The notes under the pieces are model-generated. The model made no database searches and was not told where the DNA came from. It saw nothing but the letters and a program-made list of their open reading frames with translations. Shown here one piece after another: positions 46,801-58,282 of a DNA stretch of 64,000 nucleotides. Position 1 is the stretch's first letter, and every line of letters begins with the position of its first letter. The DNA comes from Trichoplusia ni (Eukaryota > Arthropoda > Insecta > Lepidoptera > Noctuidae): positions 4,154,001-4,218,000 of the forward strand of contig NC_039493.1 in the NCBI RefSeq assembly GCF_003590095.1, read 5' to 3'. The translations under genes and the position numbers were made by a program.

Positions 46801-48234
46801 AGTTCCACTCAATGCTATCTAGTCCCAAACTAATCAAATTATATGTTTTGAGTACTAGATAACTGATAATTTGATGTTGTTGGGAATAGTGCAAATATAC
46901 AATATTTAAAGTAGGTGGATCTGCAATACTTCTAGTTTTACAGGGAAGAGTTAATTACTCTTAAAATTCAACTAATTTGAGAGTACTTGAATAAGCTAAA
47001 TTTATCGGATAGACAGTAATGCCCAAGGCTCATTTTGCAGATACATATTATTATAGATAAATAACACCAAGAAATACAAATAATCATGCTCATGACATCA
47101 CACAAGCATTGTCCTGGGTGGGAATTCAACCCAAAAACCTTACTGAGTATATCACTGAGGCCACTAAATCAGCAAGCCAGACAGTGCATGATTGACACCT
47201 AAGCAGAAGTAATAATAATAAATGCTCACCTTGATAACATCTTTGACTCTTATAGTTGGCTTCTGCAATGTCTGTACAGTGTCTGAGTCTCTGCTTCCAT
47301 ATGACATCCGGGATGATGCATGTCGCTCAGCGGCACCCAGACCTGTAAATATTTAGAACTTTATTATCAGAAAACTTCAAACAGTGTGTTTGATCAGCTA
47401 GTCACTATATGAACAAATAGTCCAATAGTAATACTAGTCAACGAATATCCCACAGATGAGCACAGGCCTCTTCCTATGTAGGAAAAGAATCAATAGTCCA
47501 ATATTATGAACAGTTGGAGTATTGAAGACCCAGCTAACTCATTGGGGGTTGGCACATTCCCATTTTAATATAAGAATCCAGAGTTCCTCACAATGTTTTC
47601 CCTTACCATTTGTTCGTTAACTTGGTAACTTTAGATACTGCTTTAAAAATGTATTACTTCAACATTCTGTACCCAGTCCACAGGGCTAGAATGGGAAGGT
47701 TTTATGAGAGGACATAAAGGTGTAAGATCTAAGGAAGAATGAACTACAGCTATGATGGATAACAAGCTTGGCATGGGTTTCTGATTTTTGCCCAAGTCTG
47801 CTTTATATGACCATTATCAAGGACAAGAATTACCTTCAGAGAATACTCCGCTAGCCTTGATAATGTTAGGAGTGTATCTGTTCTTATTTCTGTCATTTCG
47901 TCGTTCTCGTTTTTCTTTTTCATCTCTTTTTAAATTAGGCTGTGGTTTCGCTGGCCTGTAATTATTAAAGGAAGAAGATAGAGATTAGGCATAATACATT
48001 AGAGTCCGAGAAATAACAAATTTAAAGTTATTTTGTCATTTGAAGTATTTAAACATTTTATAATAATATTTACCCTTTGTTTTTATTCCTAGACACGTTC
48101 AAATTAGGTGTGAATACTTTTTTATTTGTCTTTATCCCACCAAGAGTGAGGTCGCGAGGTGGTTTGAAAGAAGCCAATCTCTGCATTGGGTCAGACCCTA
48201 ATCCATTAGTTTTAGAAGACTTATCTTCTGACAT
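43821..48234 (-). CDS. Polr3D: DNA-directed RNA polymerase III subunit RPC4 (POLR3D/Rpc53)
   Basis: Nine minus-strand exons: 48074-48234, 47834-47955, 47230-47342, 46619-46754, 46101-46178, 44932-45044, 44545-44658, 44166-44273 and 43821-43979. Every junction agrees in phase and the total is 367 residues (human 398). Family signatures are RDLTLGGIK and FTPNLN near the N-terminus, a basic KREKRERR-type region, LLQLPDSLPGRGG, then the conserved C-terminal block LEEGRIGKLLVHRSGRVSLK and MGTKAAFHQEVVSVG, ending MFHNMSV. RPC4 pairs with RPC5 in the Pol III TFIIF-like heterodimer, acting in initiation, termination and reinitiation at tRNA and 5S genes. Two lysine-centred sites (KVKQEVV, VVKREPED) look like SUMO-consensus sites. 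It is head-to-head with the 48684 gene. Confidence 0.95.
47039..47187 (-). mobile_element. tRNA-derived SINE in RPC4 intron
   Basis: Read on the minus strand, a tRNA-like head contains GGGTTGAATTCCCACCCAGG, followed by a body with CATGAGCATGATTATTTG. The plus-strand phrase TGTCCTGGGTGGGAAT recurs at 63982-63997, so both belong to one family. It lies between RPC4 exons at 46754 and 47230. Confidence 0.6.
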
Positions 48235-48683
48235 TTTATTTTATATTTTCTATAATTATTCAATGTATTTGAATAAATATCGCGTGTTTATTTTGAAATG
48301 GTTGACCGTACTGTCATAATACTGTCATCATCAATGTCATTATTTTTGTGATAGCGTGATACAGTATAAAAAAATATGAAGGAAAAATGGATATTATTTT
48401 TCATTACCAAAATTAATTCAGCTTTATAAAAAATATTTTACAAGTGCCTTTGATTCATCCAATATCAAAAATCGGTTTAATGTCTTAAAAGACAGGATTT
48501 TGTACTTTTGACGGCGGTTGCATCCAGACAAAAGATATTTTTTTTCAAAACGTTGTCAAAAACCGTTGCAAACGAGTAACGATTGTTGTGTCTCTGTTTG
48601 TTGCAGTTAATGTGCATTTTTGTCGCGAAGAAGATACTGAGTTTAACATTTTATTACAGTTTATTCGAGTAATATCGGCAGAA
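48235..48683. promoter_or_regulatory. Shared 449-bp divergent promoter region, RPC4 / D-box protein
   Basis: The ATGs at 48234 (minus) and 48684 (plus) are 449 bp apart, head to head. Both leaders lie here in the simplest model. No core element was identified with confidence. Confidence 0.45.
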
Positions 48684-50135
48684 ATGGCTGAATCGCTGTT
48701 TGATATCTTTGGAGACCATATAACAAGACAAGCGATCAAAAATGTTTCGCGCCAACCGCTGTCGAACATTGGTAAAACTTTTTTGTATAAATCTTATAAT
48801 GTAATCAAATACCACTTAATAAATCAAACGGATTAAGAGGAAAGGCCCAAATATAACTTTCCTATGAATTACTGTTTTTTTCACTTGTATCAGTCAAAAG
48901 TAATATGGTTGTATCTAATGGTCCCAATTTTATGTTTTCTTTCCAGAAAATATGGGTAAAACGGTGTCTTCGGGCCCTGTTAAGCCCAACGAACCAGTCA
49001 AAAAGTCCGATGGTCCAAAGAAATCATTTTTATCGAACACTGGAAAGGCCTTGAAAAATACCCCAGTCAGAAATGTGTTCACTCCAAGAGCAGCTAATGT
49101 TGTTTCCATGATCTATAACGACGAGAAAAATGATACCGACTTATGTGGAGAGGATATTGAGTTTCACAGGCCTTCTTATAAGTATGGTGAGTTAAAAATA
49201 AGTATATATTACTGCCACCTAATGTGGTGCCTATTATAAATAAATAGTATTGGTACCTACACCTAGCGGATCTTTCAACAAATTCAGAATGAGGGTAGAA
49301 TGCTTAGAATAGTCACAAATAGATGATATTTTTAAGATGTGGGTCATTGTGGGTAATAACAGGATTATTATGATATAGATTACCTTCAGTCTTCATGCTA
49401 ACTAACCACCATCACATTGGCAATACTAACTACAATTCAGCTAAGTCTAACAGTAATCCAGATCAACATTATCATCTCCATAAACAGACAATCACCACCG
49501 TGACCTATTTGACTACCTGTCAGTGCCGGAGCCCGAGATGCTGAAGCAGTTCTCTCCACCAAACACTCCGCCACCCACCACCAAAAGACACAGCATGGAC
49601 TTCAACTGCTCTTACCAAGATGAGTTCTTTAAAGGTAAGCATTATTCATGAACTTTCAGTAACAACTAAGCAGTTCTTATTTGAAGTTGGCACTTTCAAG
49701 ACTTTCAAAGCCTTAATGACTACATAGGCTTGGAAAAATGGTGGGAAATTTGGTATAATGAGATGAGAAACTTCATAAGATAATACCATAAAGATGATGT
49801 TTATTATGGTCAGTGGAAATAATATAATTATATTCTTATTCAATTCCAAGAGGGGGAAATGAAAAAAATGTATTTGTTGAGAAACTAAGCCATAATTATG
49901 CTGGTACTATTTTTCTATACATACTGTACTACACATACATGTTAAACCATTTGAGGTGCTACCTAAGTGAAAACAACACATTTTATTCGTTAACAGACCT
50001 AGTATATCTACATACAAAAACTAGATTTAAAAATACTATGAAGGTAGTCATTAATTCTTAATACTTTTTTTTTCAGATGATTTTTCAATTGACAGTGTTC
50101 CAGATGATGATCTTGGCCTGCCAGACTTGTATTGA
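48684..50135 (+). CDS. Unrecognised 177-residue protein with destruction box (possible securin-like APC/C substrate)
   Basis: The exons are 48684-48771, 48947-49186, 49488-49634 and 50077-50135, with phase 1 at all three junctions. I do not recognise the family by sequence. Residues 23-31 read RQPLSNIEN, a full destruction box (RxxLxxIxN) that exists only when exons 1 and 2 are joined. The middle is basic and Ser/Pro-rich with CDK-type sites (TPVR at 68-71, TPR at 75-77). Residues 98-105 (EDIEFHRP) contain an ExxR motif like a separase site. The C-terminus is acidic (DSVPDDDLGLPDLY). No KEN box and no globular domain are evident. Size, D-box, basic-to-acidic polarity and disorder all suit securin, which is very poorly conserved. 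The role remains a hypothesis. An AATAAA lies near 50268. The third exon acceptor (CATAAACAG) is weak. Confidence 0.75.
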
Positions 50136-51056
50136 ACAATTAAATAGATTAGATTAGAATTAAGGCTATAGATTATGACCCTGTGGTTTAATAACAACCA
50201 AGCAATTTGCAATTTGGTACAATATATTTGGTCCTGTCCTACTTATTTCTTTACTTGTAAATGACAAAATAAATGCAGTTTATTGTAAACACTGACAATG
50301 CAGAGTGATGAGATTGTAACTCTGATCCATTTGACTGATTGCTTGTGCTTTGATTTAAAAAAAAAAACATTATCAACATAATTATATAAAAAGTTTACAA
50401 TAAATTTGTATCTCTTTTGTCAGGTTCTTCATGATTTTCGATAATAATGATTTAAATAGGGAGCTTGGTAAAAATATCTTATAACTAGATAACCCTTTAT
50501 TGCATGGTTTTAACCACCCAGTGAGTGACATTGTGATATTCATAATAAATAAAGCAGTATTATGATAATCTGAAATTCAATAACTTTCTACTTTCAGAGG
50601 CATGCATTTAATTGTTTTTAAATAAACCATGATTATTATTTTCATACAAAAATCTTTTTATTTTTGGACTTATTATACAATTTACTTTTTTACAATTACA
50701 CAATATGTGCATACAGTCACATACATTCTCACCATTTATTACAACATTCTGTGAACATTCCCTTTTAATTATAATTGCAACATACTTTTTATAAATGAAA
50801 CAAGTTTTGCTCAAGCTGTTATACTTTGCTTTCTAATATTTTACAGGACAAATTATTTAACAGGCCAACTGCGAAATGGGGCTTGCCTTGTTTCAGTCAG
50901 ATGGCATATGAACACGACAGCTTGAGTAAAATAATAATTCTGAATCTCCATACTTTGATCAAAACAAAAATAAAAACATTTGAAATAATATATTACGATA
51001 TGCCACCACTATAAGCAGCAAGATAAATTAACTTTAACTTAATAATTAGTAAACCG
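50136..51056. other. Convergent spacer, D-box protein to TRAPPC2
   Basis: A 921-bp AT-rich spacer between two 3' ends. It should hold both 3' UTRs. No coding exon or clear repeat was seen. Confidence 0.5.
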
Positions 51057-51639
51057 CTATGTTAAATATTTTTTGCCTAAAAACTGAACTTTCTTCTCAA
51101 AGGCAGGCAATGTTATAAGTGTGTCTTCTTTGTAGAATGGATTCAGCATTAGCTTGATGTAAGCTTCGTAAACATCTGTAAAGAAGTTCTTGATGCTGTC
51201 CTCATTGCGAGCGTCATGGACCATTATGAATCTCATCTGAAAAAAAAAACAATATTTCAACACATACAGATCAGAAGTAAAATAAATGAAATTTGGCAGA
51301 GGAAATGTTTATTATGCCTACCTGGCTAGCTGTGACAAATGCTGACACAAACCATTGGTTGAACTTGTCAACTGACTTCAAATATGTGTTGGTCACTTTC
51401 CACATATGCTCATCCACTAGGTCCAAAGCAGCGTGTGCTATAAACTGGTTGAGATGCCTATTATCTTCTTTCTGCAATTTAATTAAAATAGTAAGTAGAG
51501 GTAAATTGCAAATATTCACTGGAAGATAGGCCAAAGGAATGTTTACCTTTGGTTCTTTGGTCACTGGAATAAAATCCATCTCGAATATTGGATTGTCAGA
51601 ATGTCCAACTATTACAAAATAATACGTTCCAGCCGACAT
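51057..51639 (-). CDS. Trappc2: TRAPP complex subunit 2 (sedlin)
   Basis: Minus-strand exons 51547-51639, 51322-51471 and 51057-51236, all phase 0, encode 140 residues, the same length as human TRAPPC2. The conserved start is MSAGTYYFVIVGHSDNP. NRHLNQFIAHAALDLVDEHM and VDKFNQWFVSAFVTA follow, and the end is KKVQFLGKKYLT. The protein has the longin-like sedlin fold and belongs to the core TRAPP vesicle-tethering complex acting between ER and Golgi; human defects cause spondyloepiphyseal dysplasia tarda. The gene is complete with no oddities and is head-to-head with the gene at 52066. Confidence 0.96.
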
Positions 51640-52065
51640 CGTGAACTATGTTTCATGAAAACAATTCAATATTAGTCAATTCACAAAAACATATTTTGTA
51701 AAATGTAGGTGGTTCAGCCTGACACCTGTCATCAGTCATGATACTGACATTAATTGTTTCGTTACAAATCCAATCGTACGTACGCATACCATGTGTCTTA
51801 GATTTTTTGAAAGATTTTCGAAAATCTTCATTGGATTTGTATCAAATGTAGTAGAATACAATGAGCAAATAATCTTTATACAATTAAATTAAAAATGAAG
51901 CTAGTAAAAAAGTTATAATGCCAGCTTTTAAGGAACGTCGGTGCTGGATAGTTTTTAATTTAAAAGTTATATAAAAAAGCGCGGGATGTTTAAGAAAATT
52001 AACAGTGTTACTTTAAAGTAGTTAATTCTTATCGCAATTACTAAATTGTTGCATAATTTACCACT
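51640..52065. promoter_or_regulatory. Shared 426-bp divergent promoter region, TRAPPC2 / 172-residue protein
   Basis: The ATGs at 51639 (minus) and 52066 (plus) are separated by 426 bp. The region is AT-rich. The bidirectional role is inferred from geometry alone. Confidence 0.45.
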
Positions 52066-52974
52066 ATGAATCGCAGTAAGTCGGCAGCATTATACAGTTT
52101 CATTTCCTATTCTTATTATCTTACTACTATAACTTTGTTTCAGATTTGTGGTCGACCCCAATAGAAAAACTTATGTTGTGGAGGGGATGTTGGACTAAAT
52201 ACGATCACAAAATATCAAATACTTTCCTTCGCGTACATTACGACCAATTATTTTTTACAGCAGATACAAAGATTTTAGAATCTTTCAACATGAATCACAA
52301 AATAAAAGGAATTTATAAAGAAGATGTTGTTATATTAATTGTGAGCAATTCTTCCAAAGAAGTAAGTTTCCGTCTTATATTTAAGTGACAAGTTGAACAA
52401 AATAAAATCTAGTTGATTATTACATTTTAGTTATTCAAAACAGTCTTGACTACAATTCATAAAGCAGGCTTCTATGGTCGTACTTGCTATGCTGCATAGT
52501 AAAATGTTATGTGTAATATATTCTGTTTGTCCATAATAGGTTAGAAAAATAAAATTTCAAATAAAATCTAACGTGCCAGAATGTCTGTCTCTGCTTAGTG
52601 AGCACTTTCCTGTAATTAACCATCACAGTGTGCAAGCCAGCTTACCAATTAACGCCAAATATCGCGACTTAGGCGAAGTACTGAACCACGCTCTGGATCG
52701 CAAAGGTACCGTCGCAACTTTATTAAAGTCGTGAAACGAATTTTGAAGATTTAGACTCGAATTCGAACAATTGAATCTTCAGCCTTTTTTGGGCCATAAA
52801 AAGCTTTGCACACCCTTTGCTACACTCTGACCCATTTTTTTCTTTTCAGATGTAATGAGTACTAATATACCAGACCTAAGAAATTTTGTTAAAATGTGCC
52901 TCCTGGATCCTTTATTTCCGCAAATGGTTCTAGAAGCTGAAAATGTTGTAATTAAAGAAATATTAAAGAAGTAG
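52066..52974 (+). CDS. Unrecognised 172-residue protein, possibly REC114-like
   Basis: The exons are 52066-52075 (a 10-nt first coding exon), 52144-52361, 52540-52705 and 52850-52974, with agreeing phases (1,0,1). The order of secondary structure is suggestive: residues 5-105 look like seven or so beta strands closed by a helix (PECLSLLSEHFPVI), a PH-like layout. A linker follows, then a C-terminal helix with NFVKMCLLDPLFPQMVLEAE (about 143-162). A PH-like domain plus a short C-terminal helix with a Cys-Leu-x-Asp-x-x-Phe-Pro pattern is what I recall for REC114, which binds MEI4 in meiotic double-strand-break formation. REC114 is usually longer (human about 266) and poorly conserved, so this is a tentative call. 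The exon structure is firmer than the function. The stop lies only 167 bp upstream of the NDC80 start. Confidence 0.7.
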
Positions 52975-53141
52975 GAAGTGACATTCTATTCCTGAACGAA
53001 TTTATAAATGTTGTAATGTCTGTGGTTTGTTTTGAAATTTGAATTTCAAACGTAAAAGCGTTATTGTTGTGGTGTTGATGTTGTGTATTTATTATTAAAT
53101 TCCTTACTTTTCTTGAGATTTTCATTAAATACTTTGAAACG

Positions 53142-56100
53142 ATGATGCCTAATAGATTTGTGCCGGGGCAGTCTAGTGCTTTGCGGAAATCCAGGTATGT
53201 AATTACTAAAATTGGTCAAATTGTCTGACAACACAAAAAATGTCATTGATATACTTAATTTACTTACTTTTCGCCAATATAAGATAATTTACTCGATATG
53301 ATTTACTAGTAACCTAAAACTATCCTATGTTTGATAAAATATATGACTAAAATACGTATGTTTTTTCTATTTCTGACTAATATCTCCAGGCTAGAAGGCA
53401 AGGTATCTTTATTACCGAAGCCTCGACGTCCTGGCTCCACGGACCGCCTGTCCACCGAGGCTCGCAGGCCGAGCGCCGCGGGCCACCGGTCCAGCAGTGC
53501 AGAACCCGTTAGGGGAACCTTTGGTGGGAACAGACTGAGCAGGGAGGCCTCTGCTACCAAACTACCTATAAATGGCGTAAGTTTGTTCTTATACTTCATA
53601 TTGATATCATTAAACAGGGAATATGTTTGCTAGTGTGATTGAGTGCTTTCAACACTATTCATTCCATTTTCAGTCACCAATTTCACTACAAATCTTTTCA
53701 TTGAATGAATGCAGTATCAAGTTTTTAATTTAAACTTTCTTGTGCAGAGATCTCGTTCCCAGCAAGGGGAGAGGTTTGGTCAGTCATCTATGACTCCCCT
53801 GCGCTCCAGTCAGTACTCCAGAGCTACTACCACACCTCAGAGGACCCCATCAGAAGACCGTGCTAGCCGTAGCTGGCAAACTTCACTTGATAGAGCTTTG
53901 GCTTTTGTTACTATTAAAGATCAGAGGTAGTGTATTATAATTTTTCTTTACATTTTATACACACATTTAGATTTATAAAAAGTTTATTTTGGTAAACATG
54001 AGACCCAAAAATATTCTCTGCTCTAAGAACATTAATTGTACCCACTCATGTGATCACCTAGCTAATCATATTCATATCTTAAAACATGTCTCTTGAAACA
54101 CGAATCTGCCTGCAGACCGATCTCAACAGTAGCATGGCAGCGCGCGGAGTGCGGGCGCGTGGGCGAGGCGCTGTCGGGTCGCGCGGGCGCGGCGGGCGCG
54201 GGGTCGGGCGGCATGGCGCTCATCCGCCCGCTCACTATCGCGCGCTTCGTGGACATCGCCGCCGCGCTGCTGTCCGCCATCACCCGGGATGCTAAGCTCA
54301 ACACTGATAATTATGTTACTAAGGTCAGTTGGTCCTTTTTATATGTACTTAATTTTTTTTTAGACCCTTCTACAAATCAAGAGCGGCCTTGGCACTTGCT
54401 AGTTTTCTGACAAATTAAGTAGTGCTGTCGTAATATGTACCGTGTCAAATGGATAAAAGAAACATCATAATATGATTTTAATTAATCTTTTTGCCCTTCT
54501 TATGTATTGGAAAAATGAAGTAAGATTATTTTTTACTCTGAATATAAAAAACCTGAATATCGAATATTAATGTTACTTTGTCGCATTTGAAAACCTAAAG
54601 CTATTTTAAAGAAGCTATGAATCAAAATAAGCTCCAAGTTTTTTTCCTGTCTAAATGAATTTCCGTCTGTGTTCAGTTGCCTCACCTGTCGAAGCGACTG
54701 CTGTACCCGGGCACAGTGTCCAAGTCCTGGCTGAAGACAGTCAACACGCTGCACGCGTTCCCGCACGCGCTCGCGCTCATCGCATACCTACTGGACCTAG
54801 TTCAACATATTGTAAGTAATGTATACTTACAAGGTTTTATTAAAAAAACTAATTAAAAATCCTTTGATGTAACATCTGAGTATATTTTTTGCGAAAACCA
54901 TATTTATTTGCTTGTATTGTTTAGGAAATGCCAGTGTTCGATGAATGGCTGTACGTCGATAAGGACGAGTTAGCGTGCTTACGCAGAGATTATCTGTACA
55001 AGTGCTGGATCAGGTACTAAAAAAACTTATTGATAAGTTGCATTTGTTGTAATTAACTGATGTTTGACATTTTATTTTAACTAATTCGTGATAGTAAATC
55101 CACTATAGCATGGATGAGATTCAATATTTTTGTCGTGTAATATTTGAAAAGACAATGTATTTAATATTTTGAACACAGGTTTCAAGATCCTGGCCATCAG
55201 TTTGAAGACTTGAATGAAGAGTATCTGCAGAATCTGAAAGTGTTGCTGGGAAATGATGAGGAGAAGATTGCTGCATTGTTGCAAGTTATTAAAAGTAAGT
55301 ATGTCGGTAATTCAAATAAATTAATGCGTTTAATTAAGTATTGGGTATTAGCGTTTTCTTCATGCTTTAAAAAGTTTTTGTAACAAATCTCTATTAGGTT
55401 ATCTTAATATAGAAATCATAAGTATTTCAAAGCTATACTTGTCTTAGCAACATGCCGCTTGTGAGTCGCTGCCTCCGCGTGTTTCATGTCATATTCACGC
55501 GACATTCTCGATGACCATTTTCATACAACAACATTCACTCTCCTTGCCACTCTCCATCTTTTTTTCTAATATAATCATACTCGTAACCCTCTTGTAGAGT
55601 ACGAGACGTGCCTCGAGGACGAGGTGGAGGCCGCGGCGCGTCAGGCCGAGGCCCGGCGCGTGGAGCGGCGCGACGCGCTGCTGGCCGCGCTCCGGGCGCA
55701 GCGCGCCGCGCGCCGGGAGCACCGCGCCCTGCAGGACGCGCAGGCCACGCTGCGGGCGGACTACGCGGACAGCATCAAGCATATAGACACGGAGATCGAG
55801 AGGGCCACGTAAGTCATATATGAAACTTATTTAAACTGCCTGAGCTAACAAAATTTCTATATCGTCCTATTACCTATTACAGTTTATGGCATTCTAGATT
55901 AAATAACAGAGCGAAGGAACAAAATTAAGCATAAAAAAGTAATGAAATTCAAATTGTCCACAAGGAAATTTATTTCGTGCAATCCTGAAAACTCACCACG
56001 CCAGCTCATGGTTAAGAATTCCGATTGGGACTCCGATTGGATATGCAACTAGTCGGACAATCCTGACAAATCTGCGTTAGTAAACCATTGCATCATGGAA

Positions 56101-58282
56101 TAATATAACTTAAGCCATGTTTTATCGTTCGTATTCCAGTGCTGAAAGTCAGCAACTGAAACACGAGCTGGAAACTCAGCCGCTGACTGTGGAGCAGCGC
56201 ACTAAACTGTTGGACGAGGTGGACTACGCGCTGAGAGTGCAAGACTCGAAACGATCACTAGCTGAACAGATCGGGAAGGTAATACTGTTTTATATAATCT
56301 TCAACAAAGTAAATGGGCTGAATATGATATATTTTTGTCTATGTATATTTCTGTCATTGTTATTTATTTTATTTTACCTTTACATATAAACTGTCGAAAC
56401 AGGTTAGTTATCTATTTCGACAAACAATTGTAGTTGAATAGTTGTTGACTCCCTATTTTGTGTTATTCTTGCATGGTAAAAATATTTATATGAATCAGGA
56501 AAAAAAGGTGACCTATTTTCTAGTGATTACAATAACTTTTGCTGTGAAAGTAAGAATTTCTTAAGGAAATAAAAATATAATGAATTTTATTGTATTTTCA
56601 TAGATGGTGTTGAGTAAGGAGACGGAGTTGGCTCTGTGGCAGAAAAAGACGTTGGACAGCTGTGTGGAGTACAAGCAGGGGCTCATACACCTCTCCGCGC
56701 AGTTTCCTGATCTCGCTTCGCTTGCCATCGACGAGAAGTAAGTATTTTAATTATACACGTTATATATTACTCGTTATTACTGTAAGATTAATTATTGTTG
56801 ACAAAATAAGTTGTAAATTATATTAGTAAAGTCGTCGTTAAATTGGACTTTAAGTACTCAAAGTCTACCAGTGGTTAGAGATGGAGAGAGAAGTGATGAA
56901 ACAAGTGTATGAAAACGCGGTAGTATAAGCCTATTTTTGATTCGCATAGATGTGTGGTAGTTGTATGACATGAGTAAGCGTGTGCCATGTCCGCAGAGAG
57001 CTGATGAGCGCGGAGTGCGCGGCCAGCGTGTCGCGCGGCCTGCTGGCGCTGCGGGAGCGCGCGGCGCGCCTGCAGCTCGCGCGGGCCGAGCACGCGCGCG
57101 AGAGGAGCGCGCTCGCACGCCGCCGCGCGCTGCTGCTGGTACGGGGCACACGACCATCACTTTACAATATATATTTAACAACAAGACCATCGACCTGACT
57201 TTAAATAAAAACTACTGGTCTTGTAAACAAGATCTTCAAGAAATTGGGAACAAATGACAGCTACTTTATGTTTTGAAACAATTAGTTCATCCACTCCATA
57301 CTTCTGACGTATAATAAAAATAAAATAAATTATGAACCTGCTCCTTTTTGAAGTCTCAAGTCTTGCAACAAATAATTGCAAAAAAAGCTTCATGATAATA
57401 TATCTATATGAGTCACACAGATAACGTGCACAGTAACTTAACCAACAATAATGTTCTATTATTTTCAAAAACTCGTATTTCAAATTTCTACAGGAAGAAA
57501 CCCGCTCTAAGATCAGTGAGCTGAAGAGCGCAGTCCAACGCGAGCAGGACTCACTGGACAGCGAGGTGTCGCGTGAGTCGGCGGAGGCGAGCGCGGCGGC
57601 CGCCTCGCTGCGGGAGCTGGGCGCGCGTCTGCAGGACTTGCAGCTGCAGCAGGACAACTACACGCGTCTCGACACCGAGCTGCGCTTCTGGGAGGAGCAG
57701 GACGAGGCGTGAGTAGCTCTGACCCATCATATCACGTCTCTCTAATAGGGTATTTCACAAAAAAAGAAGTAGCGAATTTTCGAGTCGGATTTGTAGCTGT
57801 CAACGAGCGACGAGTGACTCATGAGGCTACACCACCAGATAATTTCCAAAACACATCGGATACGTATTTTTTCTTTTAACTCGCTTATCTCTTTGGATAT
57901 AGTGATTTCTTAAATCTCGTGTTTTGTTATTAGCCCCCACTGCTATAAATTTCATCATCTTAAATGCTTTTAATATTCCTTACGGATTTATATTATAAGA
58001 TTTTATCAAAGGCCCTATTAAACGTATTTATTTATAAATGCCACTATTTCCAAATACCTAAGCCAATCTGTACATACTTCAAATATTTGTTCTTGTTAAT
58101 CCACCTGCCTTTTATTAATACAAGTTGTATATTCCAGTTGGCGCAGCAGACTGACCGCGCTGCAGGAGTACATAGAGTGTCAGCGCGCCGAGGCCAGGCG
58201 CGCGCTGGACGCCGCGCGGACTAAGCGCGTGCAGCTGCTCGTCAGCAGTATACACGAGTGGAACGAGAAACTCGCGCAGTGA
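53142..58282 (+). CDS. Ndc80: Kinetochore protein NDC80 (HEC1)
   Basis: Thirteen exons: 53142-53194, 53390-53576, 53748-53926, 54116-54323, 54677-54811, 54925-55013, 55179-55294, 55598-55808, 56140-56278, 56604-56737, 56997-57138, 57494-57708 and 58138-58282. All phases agree; the product is 650 residues (human 642). The N-terminal tail (1-135) is basic with many R-x-S/T-type sites, as expected for Aurora B regulation. KDQRPIS begins the calponin-homology domain (about 136-265), which contains HAFPHALALIAYLLDLV. The rest is coiled coil. NDC80 with NUF2, SPC24 and SPC25 couples kinetochores to microtubules. Part of the CH domain (GRAGAAGAGSGG) is unusually Gly/Ala-rich. Several exons (4, 8, 11, 12) are very GC-rich beside AT-rich introns. 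An AATAAA lies at 58303. A second ATG directly follows the first. Confidence 0.94.
56005..56098 (+). mobile_element. Diverged single arm related to the 27992-28205 palindrome
   Basis: CTCATGGTTAAGAATTCCGA, then AACTAGTCGGACAATCC, then TAGTAAACCATTGCATCAT follow the same order as the right arm at 28118-28197. Several substitutions show it is older. It lies in the NDC80 intron between 55808 and 56140. Confidence 0.7.

Noticed and set aside
57175..57657. 160-codon minus-strand frame
   Set aside because: Antisense shadow of NDC80 exon 12 and its upstream intron.
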